Positions 8,557 to 16,700 of a stretch of 32,111 nucleotides of DNA are shown here, piece after piece. A program made the position numbers and the translations under genes. How positions within the stretch are numbered: the stretch's first letter is position 1; each line of letters starts with the position of its first letter. The stretch is from the NCBI GenBank assembly GCA_050330095.1, contig JBHJOC010000045.1:1-32111 (forward strand), in the 5' to 3' direction. The notes under the pieces are model-generated. The model worked only from the letters and a program-made list of their open reading frames with translations. It was not told the origin of the DNA and ran no database searches. This DNA is from JBCBWG01 sp036804185. GTDB lineage: Bacteria > Pseudomonadota > Alphaproteobacteria > Rhizobiales > Hyphomicrobiaceae.

Positions 8557-9417
8557 TCAGGCTGCCTGCTGGGCGAAGCGGGATTCCAGCCAAGCGACAT
8601 CATCGCTGTCGAGCGTGACGTAAGGCAGCCCCGCCATGTCCCGATCAACCATGTCCGTCGTGGTGATTCGGGCCACCGGCGTCACGGCGGGCTCGATGAG
8701 CTTGTCCCTGTCGTGGATCCACTCCAGTTCGAGCACGATCTCGGGCTCGCGCACGAGGTAGGTGATCTTGCCCTGGTCGTAGCCATTGACCCCGAAAACG
8801 ACGGAGATACCGCGATCCACTTTCCAGCCTCGCGCCTCGATTGCAGCCTGGCCGATCGGAAGAATATCCTCGGGGTGGAGGCTCGTGTTGACGATTGCGT
8901 GACAGTGAACCGCGCGCTCGTTGTCGTAATACATCACGGCGTAGAGCCGCTCCCACGCTTGCGATTTGAAGTAGTCAGCGGTCGCCGATCGCTCTGCGTT
9001 GCCCATCGGCCTGAAATCGAAGCGTTTGTAGTAGTTCCGCATGAATGCCACGTCCCAGTGCTCGAACGACCGGCCGCCGCGGGCGCTGCGCGGATCCATC
9101 GGCTCAAGGACGGTTTCTGTCGTGAAGCGTGGGAAGATTTCGAAGTGGCACATGCCCTCGGGCTGGATGTAATACACGTTGAGCTGGCCGTGCCCGTGCG
9201 ACAGGAACTTGATCTTGCGCTCTATCGCGCAGCCCTTCGCGCGGAAATAGGCCTGGACCACGTCGCGGATGGAATGCGGGTGCAGGATGCTGTCAGCGTA
9301 GATGTGCGCGTGAATGACGTCGCCGCGTCCGCGCTGCATAGTCTCCATTGCGCTCAGCCAGTCAGGCGACTTGAAATATTTGGCGATCTCTTCGCGAATG
9401 AGCCTTTTCAGGATCAA
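8557..9417 (-). CDS. Uncharacterised 286-residue protein, TTG start
   Basis: I do not recognise this family. The protein looks soluble, with no signal peptide or membrane helix. It is rich in aromatic residues and histidines (HAHIYADSILHPHSI, LSHGHGQLNVYYI, HWDVAFMRNYYKRF, VHCHAIVNTSLHPEDI), which could suit metal or cofactor binding. Two stretches, residues 35-100 and 165-235, look roughly repeated in layout (His-rich strand, HPxxI/HPxDI, then a hydrophobic strand), so an internal duplication is possible. The start is taken as TTG at 9417 because a strong GGGGAGG site lies just upstream; the next in-frame ATG is 23 codons later. It is the first gene of a two-gene unit with the dehydrogenase and has a credible promoter at 9468-9496. 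A shared catabolic role with the dehydrogenase is inference only. Confidence 0.8.
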   Translation of the reverse strand: MILKRLIREEIAKYFKSPDWLSAMETMQRGRGDVIHAHIYADSILHPHSIRDVVQAYFRAKGCAIERKIKFLSHGHGQLNVYYIQPEGMCHFEIFPRFTTETVLEPMDPRSARGGRSFEHWDVAFMRNYYKRFDFRPMGNAERSATADYFKSQAWERLYAVMYYDNERAVHCHAIVNTSLHPEDILPIGQAAIEARGWKVDRGISVVFGVNGYDQGKITYLVREPEIVLELEWIHDRDKLIEPAVTPVARITTTDMVDRDMAGLPYVTLDSDDVAWLESRFAQQAA

Positions 9418-9467
9418 TTTCGGCCTCCCCGCTGCAGTGTTTTTCAGTAGCTCCTGCAGTAGGGGCT

Positions 9468-9496
9468 TTTATAGATGACGTTGCACACGCGGTAAA
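9468..9496 (-). promoter_or_regulatory. Sigma70-like promoter of the two-gene unit
   Basis: On the minus strand TTTACC (9491-9496), a 17-bp spacer and TATAAA (9468-9473) lie about 50 bp upstream of the TTG start at 9417. The predicted leader carries two CTGCAG palindromes before the GGGGAGG ribosome site. The promoter lies just outside repeat B copy 2. Confidence 0.5.
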
Positions 9497-9514
9497 GCGC
9501 AGCAGCGTCGAGCG

Positions 9515-9670
9515 AGTACCCGCTTTCCATAGTTTGTCTGTTACCCTCGTCACACGCCGAAACGAACGACGGAACGCAAAGGGTACTGGCAACACACTGA
9601 CTCGCGTACCGCTTTTCGATCAGAGGTCCCTGGATGGGGGGTGCTGCGGAGGGTGCAGGGACTTCTGATC
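9515..9670 (+). repeat. Composite B-A palindromic element, copy 1
   Basis: Module B (9515-9587) has outer ends AGTACCC and GGGTACT and inner arms starting GCTTTCC (9522) and ending near 9577. A 20-bp linker follows. Module A (9608-9670) has arms GATCAGAGGTCCCTG (9618-9632) and CAGGGACTTCTGATC (9656-9670), one mismatch in 15. The unit is 156 bp, the same length as the copies at 28850-29005 and 29671-29826. Module A overlaps the 3' end of feuQ, whose stop codon lies at 9620. Confidence 0.85.
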
Positions 9671-11083
9671 TGCGGCCGTAGCCGATCGGCGTATCCCCGC
9701 GGGCAGGATCAGAACCGCCTGCAACCCACCGAGGCTCGAGCGATTCAAGTCGAAGCTGCCGTGGTAAAGCGCTGCGAGCTCAGCGACGATGGAAAGACCG
9801 AGGCCCGAGCCTGGCTTACTTTCGTCGAGACGGTAGCCCCGCTTGACGATGCGTTGCATGTCATCCGCTGCGAGGCCGGGGCCATCATCATCAACCGTCA
9901 TGCGCAGTTGCCCACGCTCGCTCGCGGATGTCTGGGAGCGGACCTCGACGACCACGCGCGTCCTGCACCACTTGCAGGCATTGTCGAGTAGATTGCCCAT
10001 CAGCTCCTCGAAATCCTGCCGTTCCCCCTGGAACACGACCCCGCGCTCGATGTCGAGATCGATCTCGAGGTCCTTCTCATGATAAATTCTCTCCAGTGCA
10101 CGGACCAAAGACAGTGCGACCGGCTCAACCTCCGTCGCCCGCGTCACGGTGCCGATGTTGGCCGCCATGCGCGCTCTATCGAGGTAATGGGTGATCTGCT
10201 GGCGCATCGTCTCGGCTTGCTGGCGAACCTTCGCCGTGGACTCGCTCGCGGGCTCACTTGCAGCCTCGTTGAGGATAACGGCCAGAGGTGTCTTCAGAGC
10301 ATGCGCCAGATTTCCAACCTGTGTCCGCGCTCGTTCGATGATGTCCTGGTTCGACTTGATGAGTGCATTGAGCTCTGATTGCAGCGGGCCGATCTCGGCC
10401 GGAAGTTCGCCGTTGAGCAATTCCGCACGCCCGGACCGGATCGCCGATAGGCCAGCTTCAATCTGTCGGAGTGGCAAGAGGCCGAATCGGATCTGCAAAA
10501 AAGTCATCAAGAGCAGAGCCGCTGCCACGCAAGCCAGCGCTATCACAAGCTGAATTAGGAATGAAGCCTCTCGCGCCTGCGGCCAACTTAGAGGACCGGC
10601 CACAAGATACGAATAGGTCCTGGCTGCCGGATCGTCACTTGACCGATATTGCAGTTCGGCCATTCGCACGAGCTTGCCTGTTGGCGAAAAAACATCGCTC
10701 CAGAAAATGTCTTCGCTATCACGGACCACAGCCCCAGCTGGCAATTGTGCAAACCTACGCGTGGCCAGCGACGCCGACGTCATGGCAAGTTCAAGCCGCG
10801 GGCTCGTGGCCTCGTCGAACGCCGTGATCTGCCAATACCAACCTGAATCTGTAATATCGAAGAGTGGTTCACCGACGTTCCTCGGAACCGACGGCTCGCG
10901 TCCACCCGGCGCGAGGCTATCGGCGAGGATCACGTACAGGAGGGTTTTGAGGCGGGCGTCGAAATCAGAGCGCGTTTCCGACTTGTATATTGAAAACAGG
11001 ATAAACCCAGCAATCGGCAACACCACGGCCGCCCATAGCGCGGTCGTTGCAAAAAGACGAAACGCAAGCGAGTTAAGTTTCAT
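9620..11083 (-). CDS. feuQ: Sensor histidine kinase, FeuQ/PhoQ-like
   Basis: Membrane sensor kinase of 487 residues. Helix 1 (about 8-32), a periplasmic sensor region (about 33-174) and helix 2 (about 175-197) are followed by a HAMP-like linker. The DHp box NLAHALKTPL has phosphoacceptor H261. The catalytic ATPase domain has the N box (ELMGNLLDNACKW) and G boxes (DDDGPGLA, GSGLGLSIV). The AHALKTPL form of the H box is typical of the PhoQ/FeuQ group. I take the ATG at 11083, which has a GAGG site and overlaps the feuP end by 11 bp, over the alternative at 11116. The last roughly 16 residues (DQKSLHPPQHPPSRDL) are encoded by palindromic repeat A rather than by family sequence, so the C-terminus appears to have been replaced or extended by the repeat. 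In Sinorhizobium FeuPQ responds to osmotic conditions and controls cyclic glucan export; the signal here is inferred. Confidence 0.88.
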   Translation of the reverse strand: MKLNSLAFRLFATTALWAAVVLPIAGFILFSIYKSETRSDFDARLKTLLYVILADSLAPGGREPSVPRNVGEPLFDITDSGWYWQITAFDEATSPRLELAMTSASLATRRFAQLPAGAVVRDSEDIFWSDVFSPTGKLVRMAELQYRSSDDPAARTYSYLVAGPLSWPQAREASFLIQLVIALACVAAALLLMTFLQIRFGLLPLRQIEAGLSAIRSGRAELLNGELPAEIGPLQSELNALIKSNQDIIERARTQVGNLAHALKTPLAVILNEAASEPASESTAKVRQQAETMRQQITHYLDRARMAANIGTVTRATEVEPVALSLVRALERIYHEKDLEIDLDIERGVVFQGERQDFEELMGNLLDNACKWCRTRVVVEVRSQTSASERGQLRMTVDDDGPGLAADDMQRIVKRGYRLDESKPGSGLGLSIVAELAALYHGSFDLNRSSLGGLQAVLILPAGIRRSATAADQKSLHPPQHPPSRDL

Positions 11084-11744
11084 CAGCCTCAGCACTGACC
11101 CTATAGCCGAGACCACGAACGGTCCTTATGATGTCGGTTGGAAGCTTTTTCCTAAGGCGCCCGATAAACACCTCAATCGTATTGGAATCCCGGTCGAAGT
11201 CTTGTTCGTACAGGTGCTCGACGAGTTCTGTTCTCGAGACCACACGATCACGGTGCATCATGAGATAGGCGAGCAGGCGATACTCGTGCGAGGTGAGCTT
11301 GATCGCAGTGCCGGCGCATGTAACCCGGGCCGACCTCTGATCGAGAACCACATCACCACAGACGATTTCGCTCTTCGCATGGCCGGCCGCCCTGCGAACC
11401 TGCGCCCGCACGCGCGCGAGCAACTCCTCCATATGGAACGGCTTAGCGAGATAATCGTCGGCGCCGGCGTCCATTCCAGCGACCTTGTCGCTCCAGCGAT
11501 CACGGGCCGTGAGGATGATAACGGGCATGTTCCGTTCGGAGCGCCGCCAATCTTCAAGCACGGAGATACCGTCCTTGCTTGGCAACCCAAGGTCGAGGAT
11601 CACGACGTCATAGGGTTCGGTATCACCTAGAAACCAACCATCTTCGCCGTCGTGTGCGGTATCAACTGCGAAGCCAGCATCGGACAATGCCGACTTCAGC
11701 TGCCGGTTGAGATCCGGTTCGTCTTCTACGACGAGGGCGCGCAC
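11073..11744 (-). CDS. feuP: Response regulator, OmpR/PhoB class, FeuP-like
   Basis: A 223-residue transcription factor. The receiver domain shows the acidic pocket (VVEDEPD, E7/D8), phosphoacceptor D51 (VILDLGLPSKDG), T79 and K101 (GADDYLAKPFHMEELLARVRA). The C-terminal winged helix has LTSHEYRLLAYLMMH, TELVEHLYEQDFDRDSNTIEVFIGRLRKKL and RTVRGLGYR. The frame is open to 11810, but a strong AGGAGG site sits exactly before the GTG at 11744, so I use that non-ATG start. It overlaps the kinase gene by 11 bp and lies 82 bp after the small secreted-protein gene, matching the feuN-feuP-feuQ order of Rhizobiales. The FeuP name rests on order and general similarity. Confidence 0.9.
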   Translation of the reverse strand: MRALVVEDEPDLNRQLKSALSDAGFAVDTAHDGEDGWFLGDTEPYDVVILDLGLPSKDGISVLEDWRRSERNMPVIILTARDRWSDKVAGMDAGADDYLAKPFHMEELLARVRAQVRRAAGHAKSEIVCGDVVLDQRSARVTCAGTAIKLTSHEYRLLAYLMMHRDRVVSRTELVEHLYEQDFDRDSNTIEVFIGRLRKKLPTDIIRTVRGLGYRVSAEADET

Positions 11745-11826
11745 AGCCACCTCCTCAGGGGTCTTCGACAGGATCGTTGAGAGGCGGCTGCCAGACTGGT
11801 ACGCAGCCACCGCCCATTACACTACG

Positions 11827-12141
11827 TCACTTTGGCTCAACACCAAAGGGGCGCCGGGCGTTGACAGTGGCAGTCCTCAGACGGCCTCCAGGTTCACGTA
11901 GCACGATGCGATACACATAGGCGCCTGACATTTGGCACAGCACCGTAGTGACCAATTCAGCTCCCTCGGTCGCTTTGGCCGCGGTCGCGAGCACATCGAT
12001 GCTCGCGAGCTGTTCACGTGCCACCACCTGCGATGCCTGTGACCAGTCGCTGTAGCACTCAGCAGCCGTCTCGCCGGCATGCCCGGCACGCGTGATCGGT
12101 GCCAGCAGCAGTAACGCGGCGAGGAGGCGGGCGATCAGCAT
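11827..12141 (-). CDS. feuN: Small secreted protein, PepSY/FeuN-like, upstream of feuPQ
   Basis: A 104-residue protein with an N-terminal signal peptide (LIARLLAALLLLAPITRAGHA, cleavage near residue 22). The mature part has two cysteines (C29, C69) that could form a disulfide in the periplasm. Its C-terminus, YVYRIVLREPGGRLRTATVNAR, resembles a PepSY-type hairpin. In Sinorhizobium a small periplasmic protein, FeuN, encoded just before feuP restrains FeuQ signalling; position, size and export all fit that role here, but sequence identity is not something I can measure. The start has a GGAGG site. The gene lies 150 bp after the last GTA gene on the same strand. Confidence 0.7.
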   Translation of the reverse strand: MLIARLLAALLLLAPITRAGHAGETAAECYSDWSQASQVVAREQLASIDVLATAAKATEGAELVTTVLCQMSGAYVYRIVLREPGGRLRTATVNARRPFGVEPK

Positions 12142-12203
12142 GGTGAATGGCCTCCAATGCCACGAGCGTTAGCTATCATCGCGGGTTGATCGCACGCGGC
12201 AAC

Positions 12204-12219
12204 TGAACCCTCCGTGAAC
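12204..12219 (-). promoter_or_regulatory. Possible FeuP/PhoP-type direct-repeat box upstream of feuN
   Basis: On the minus strand GTTCA occurs twice with an 11-bp period (GTTCA-CGGAGG-GTTCA), about 63-78 bp before the feuN start. PhoP-class regulators bind direct repeats of this form with the same 11-bp period, so autoregulation by FeuP is possible. A matching -10 is not well defined. Confidence 0.3.
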
Positions 12220-12239
12220 GTGTGGGGCGTGATACTCCG

Positions 12240-12263
12240 GCGGGCCAACATGCCGTAGCCCGC
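12240..12263 (-). terminator. Weak stem-loop between the GTA operon and feuN
   Basis: GCGGGC (12240-12245) and GCCCGC (12258-12263) pair over a 12-nt loop, 31 bp after the last GTA gene. No T-run follows on the minus strand, so it may be a Rho-dependent or partial stop at best. Read-through into feuN remains possible. Confidence 0.25.
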
Positions 12264-12293
12264 AGTTCGATCACGATCACCTTCCCGCCGCGT

Positions 12294-13646
12294 TCAGCCG
12301 CGCTCATCCGTGACCGGAAAGGCACTGAGACGCGTGCGTGCGCGAAAACGTCCGAGCACCGTCATGAAGATGCCAGCGAGCCCGGCCAGCGCTTGAAGGA
12401 TCGCAACACCATGCTGTCCGATCTGCTCAATCATCTGGCTCGTGAGGTGAATGCCGAACAAGGGGCCGATGATCGGAACGATGGTCGAGATCGTCGTGAT
12501 GAACGCGCCCCAGAGCGTCATTGATTCGAGCCACCACTTTTGGGCTTCGGTCTGGGTTTGCGGGGTTTGCGACATGGGCGTCCTGCCTCTCGGTTGGGGG
12601 GTGGGATCAGGCTGGGGGCGGCTCACTGCGCCCGATTGGGTGCTCATCGCCTTCAGCGCGCGGCTCTCGGTGGTATCGACGCGACGAAGCCAGCCGCGTC
12701 CGAACCGCCAGAAGTGATGCAACTCGCGGTAGCGTTCCCTTCGAAGCTGCGCATAGGCGCGGATCGCATCGTGCTCGTTCACTCGGGCCGCTGCGCCGAG
12801 CGTGATAGGGCCGACCTTCCCGTCGACTTCGACCCCCAGGGCGCGCTGCAAAAGGCGCGCAGCGCCAACGACGCCATGGTTCACGCTCGCGTCGAAGTGC
12901 ATCAGCGCCAGTCCGGCCCGCAGCGCGTCTGCGCGTGACGGGAGCCAATATCGCGTCAGATAGATCCGCCTGACTTCGTCATCGCCGATGGTCTGCAACG
13001 ACCTCACGAGTTCGGCGCGGTTGGCAGCTGTCGCATCAACACCGCGCGCGCGGGCAAAAACGCCGAGCGTGATACCTTTGTTGGTTGGGCCGCCGGGATC
13101 GTGCGGATCGTCTGTATATCCGCCTTCCATCTCGAGCACGTGGCCCAGGGCCGAATCGAACAAGCGATATCCTACGGCATCTAGTGCCGTGCCATCCCGC
13201 GCCCCTGCAGCGCCTGGTGCGAGCTGTGTTGCCGGCCAGCGAAACCCGAGCAGTCGGCTGCGATTGAAGCGCGCCACCGAGACCGCATTGGCCTGATTGC
13301 CGCCGAGCAGGAACAATGCATCGCCCGTATGACCGACCACGAAACCGACGTGACCGGCATTCGGATCGGACCCACGTGACAGAACGGCGAGCGCTCCGAA
13401 CACTGGCTCTTCTGCCGCGTCACCCCAGCTCAGATACGATCGCGCGAGCAGCGAACGGGTGCTCGCGATCCCCGACCTCTCCAAGCACGCCCCAACGAAA
13501 GCGGCGCACCACGGCACTTCGTCGCTTTTGACCGTGGGGTGGCCCACATCGCGGTACGTGGCCACGATATCAGGGTGCGCACCAGGGCCTGCGATTTCAG
13601 CGACGCCGAACAGAGCCCATGCGTGCTCCATCCAATTGAGTTGCAT
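12294..13646 (-). CDS. GTA-associated peptidase-lysozyme-holin-like fusion protein
   Basis: A 450-residue protein with three parts. Residues 1-140 form a TIGR02594/NlpC-P60-like cysteine peptidase domain (PWCAAFVGACLERSG with C47; NAGHVGFVVGH with H99). Residues 165-340 form a glycosyl hydrolase 108-type lysozyme with catalytic motif EMEGGYTDDPHDPGGPTNKGIT (E174) and the peptidoglycan-binding segment ALGVEVDGKVGPIT. Residues 358-450 form a holin-like piece with two membrane helices (LWGAFITTISTIVPIIGPLFGI and GVAILQALAGLAGIFMTVLG). A GGAGG site precedes the ATG at 13646. It is last in the GTA operon, 132 bp after g15. An internal in-frame ATG at 12575 with an AGGA site could give a separate 93-residue holin. 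Expected role: peptidoglycan degradation and cell lysis for particle release, or entry. Confidence 0.85.
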   Translation of the reverse strand: MQLNWMEHAWALFGVAEIAGPGAHPDIVATYRDVGHPTVKSDEVPWCAAFVGACLERSGIASTRSLLARSYLSWGDAAEEPVFGALAVLSRGSDPNAGHVGFVVGHTGDALFLLGGNQANAVSVARFNRSRLLGFRWPATQLAPGAAGARDGTALDAVGYRLFDSALGHVLEMEGGYTDDPHDPGGPTNKGITLGVFARARGVDATAANRAELVRSLQTIGDDEVRRIYLTRYWLPSRADALRAGLALMHFDASVNHGVVGAARLLQRALGVEVDGKVGPITLGAAARVNEHDAIRAYAQLRRERYRELHHFWRFGRGWLRRVDTTESRALKAMSTQSGAVSRPQPDPTPQPRGRTPMSQTPQTQTEAQKWWLESMTLWGAFITTISTIVPIIGPLFGIHLTSQMIEQIGQHGVAILQALAGLAGIFMTVLGRFRARTRLSAFPVTDERG

Positions 13647-13778
13647 CCGCGCCTCCTGTCATCCCGCGCCCACGGGGGCGCGGCCGTGTGAGTGGTCTTT
13701 TCGAGGTCTGAGATGAGAGCTGCGATCGTCGGGCGTAGATCCGAGGCTTGGGAGCGTCGGCCGAACGCTTCGGTTGGG

Positions 13779-16700
13779 CTACGGACCGATCAACAGTTCC
13801 ACTGCGGGACCGTTGCCCCACGTGGGTCCAACCTGGGCAACTCGCACGATCAGCGTCGGGCGTGGGGTCCCGAAATCGGCCAAGATCTCGGGCGCTGCGT
13901 AGCGGATGGAAGGTTCTGCAACCTCGAACGCGCGCACGAAAGTCGCACCGTTCAGCACCTCAACCGCGTAGCGCTCGGGAACGATATCAATCGGGACGTC
14001 GATCTGCTCCCATGGATCGCCCCCCGTTCTTGCCCGGCGGATCCAGTTCACGGCGAGATCGTCGCCATCCCAGAACGCGCGCAGGTGCACAGGCGCCAAT
14101 GGCCGGCGTGCCAAACCGATGAAGGCATGATCGTGTGCGAGATAGTTGGGGCCACCAAATTGGGCGCCGACCGGGCCTAAGCGGTAGGAGAGCAATCGTC
14201 CGACGTCGCCGGGCGCCAGATCAATCCGTGCAACGGCATCGTCCAGAATGACGACGCGACGACCGGATGGAACGGTGTCGGCCATATCGGCCTCCGTTCC
14301 AGCCTGTCCCCGCAGCAACCTGCTCAACCGATATCGTCTCGGGCCGATCAGCTCGGCGCGGGCAAACTGTAGAACCTCCCATGCTCCGGGCGCTGCCTCG
14401 ACAGCGAGACCATTTGCGCCGGCAAGGAGGTCTTCGTCGGCCACGCTCTCGAGTTGGCCAGCAATCAATTCGACATCCATATGGGCGGCATGATCAATCC
14501 GCCACGTCGGCCCCGACGGGAACTCTGTGAGAAGCACTCCCACTCGGGCCGGTGCCCGGATGTCCGGCAGGCGTGAAAACGCTGCCCCACCGACCCTGCT
14601 GAAGACCGCAATCGGCCCCGGCCAGGGTGCCTGGGTGACTGCGAGATATCCTGCTGTGTCAGGCTCGTCGCCGCGCAAGAAGGGTAAATCGAGAAACACG
14701 GCGTCCACGACGCCGGCGATCGGCGCACGCTCAACCCTCTGAGCGCGGGGCGTCACAGGAACGACTGCGTAGTCGCCCGGATCGAAACCGCGCGCCTCAA
14801 TCGCGCGCCCGCCCTGCTCGGTGGTCTCGACGACGCGCACCTGCCGGCGAATGCCTGCCACGTCGATGCCAATCACATCGCCGGGTTCGATGTCGAGGAG
14901 GTCGGGGGCCACCGAAAAACTGAAGACTTCCCGCGACGTCCAAGCTTCCCACAGGAAGCGACGCGCCACGACAGCGGCTTCAGCGGCATCGAGGACCAAG
15001 GCAAGCCGTGCTTCGGCCGATGCGCCGCTCTGCGAAGCAATAGTCGATGCCGTTTCTGCCTGAACACCAAACCGCCCGTCCCTCGCGATGTAGGAGACGC
15101 TAACCGAACGAGGCAACTCCGCGTCTTGAACGCGCCGGATGGAGAGTAGTTCGCGGCCCGCCGCAGCCTCCACGAGTTGATCATGCCCCACAGCGCGAAC
15201 CGGCTGTGCCGCACTCCGATGCTTGAAGCGAAGCTGTCCGCCCGTTTCGGTTGCGTCGAGACCGACGGCCAGTTCGAGCGGTCGCAGGGCCTCCCGCGCA
15301 GACATCGGCCGGTCGATAACAAGACCGCGCACGAGGCCTTGAAGCTCTGATGTGTCGATGGCGTCCACACCCGATGAGGCCACGATCGAACGGACGACAT
15401 CGGCCAGATCAAGGGCATCCGTCCGTCCGTTGAGCCAGTGTCCGGTGCGCCAGTTGCCACCATCGCCCCACGTCTCGGCATCGTAAGGGAACGCAGGGAA
15501 TGGGCGCGCGTCCCAGGCATAGAGAAACGTCTGGTCCGGCGCGACCATGCGACCGCCGTAAATCGGCGAAATCGGATTGTCTGTCTCGGCGAACCCAACG
15601 GATTGCGGGTCGAACCGCGACAGGAACGCCTCAATGTAGCGCCGCTGAATAAACTCATCCTGGCGACCATCGGAAAAGTACGGCAGCGCGCCCTCCGAAC
15701 TCTTCGGATCACCGAAGACGTTCGGCTGGTTGGCGGCCTTGTCGACCGCAGCGCACCCGAGTTCGGTAAACCATATTGGTTTTGACTGCGGGACCCACGC
15801 CGTTGGCGCCGCACTCTCGACACCGGAAACGCGCTCGTAATGGGGCGTTTCCCACCACGATCGGACATCCTTGAACCTGAACACCCAAGGCTTGCCCAGT
15901 CCGTCCGTGATTGGAGTGCGCACCTGGGCTGCACGATCGGCCGTGTTGGCATAATACCAGTCGAAACCTTCTCCTCCGGCAATGCGGCTGGACAACCAGG
16001 TGCGATCGTACTGCGACCCCGTCTCCCGCGCATCCAGATGATCGGAACCGGCCCGCCAATCTGTCAGCGGCCAGTAACAGTCGATGCCGACGGCATCGAC
16101 TGCTGGGTCTGCCCATAATGGATCGAGATGGAAATAGACGTCGCCCGTTCCATCGGCAGGTTGAAACCCGAAATACTCGCTCCAGTCGGCGCCGTAGGTG
16201 ACAGCCGTCGCTGTGCCGAGAATGCTCTTTACGTCGCGCGCAAGGTCGGTCAGCGCTGCGACGAACGGAAACGAGGCATTGTTGGCACGAACAGTTGTTA
16301 GACCAACGAGTTCAGACCCGATCAGGAACCCGTCGACGCCCCCGGCTGCCGCAGCGAGGAAGGCATAGTGCAGCACGAACCGGCGGTAGCTCCATTCAGC
16401 CGGCCCAGCGTAATGAACCCCGCCCTGAGAGACCGCGAACTGATGTGGCATTGCGGTGCCGACGAAATCGGCGATCTGCGACGCTGCCGCGGATGTCCCG
16501 TCGACCGTTCCTGCAACCTCCCGCGCTGGCGAAATCGTAAGCCTCCCGCGCCAGGGGTAAGGTGGCTGGCTCTGAGCCGGCTCATAAGGATTGGGCAAAT
16601 CATTGGCTGCCGGAACGTCCATCAAGATGAACGGATTGAGCGTCACCGCATAGCCGCGCCGTTTGAGTTCGCGGATTGCCTCGATGACCGTCGCGTCCGA

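Noticed and set aside
9362..9595. A 77-codon minus-strand frame beginning in repeat B
   Set aside because: It is translated repeat and leader sequence overlapping the start of the 286-residue gene; no independent support.
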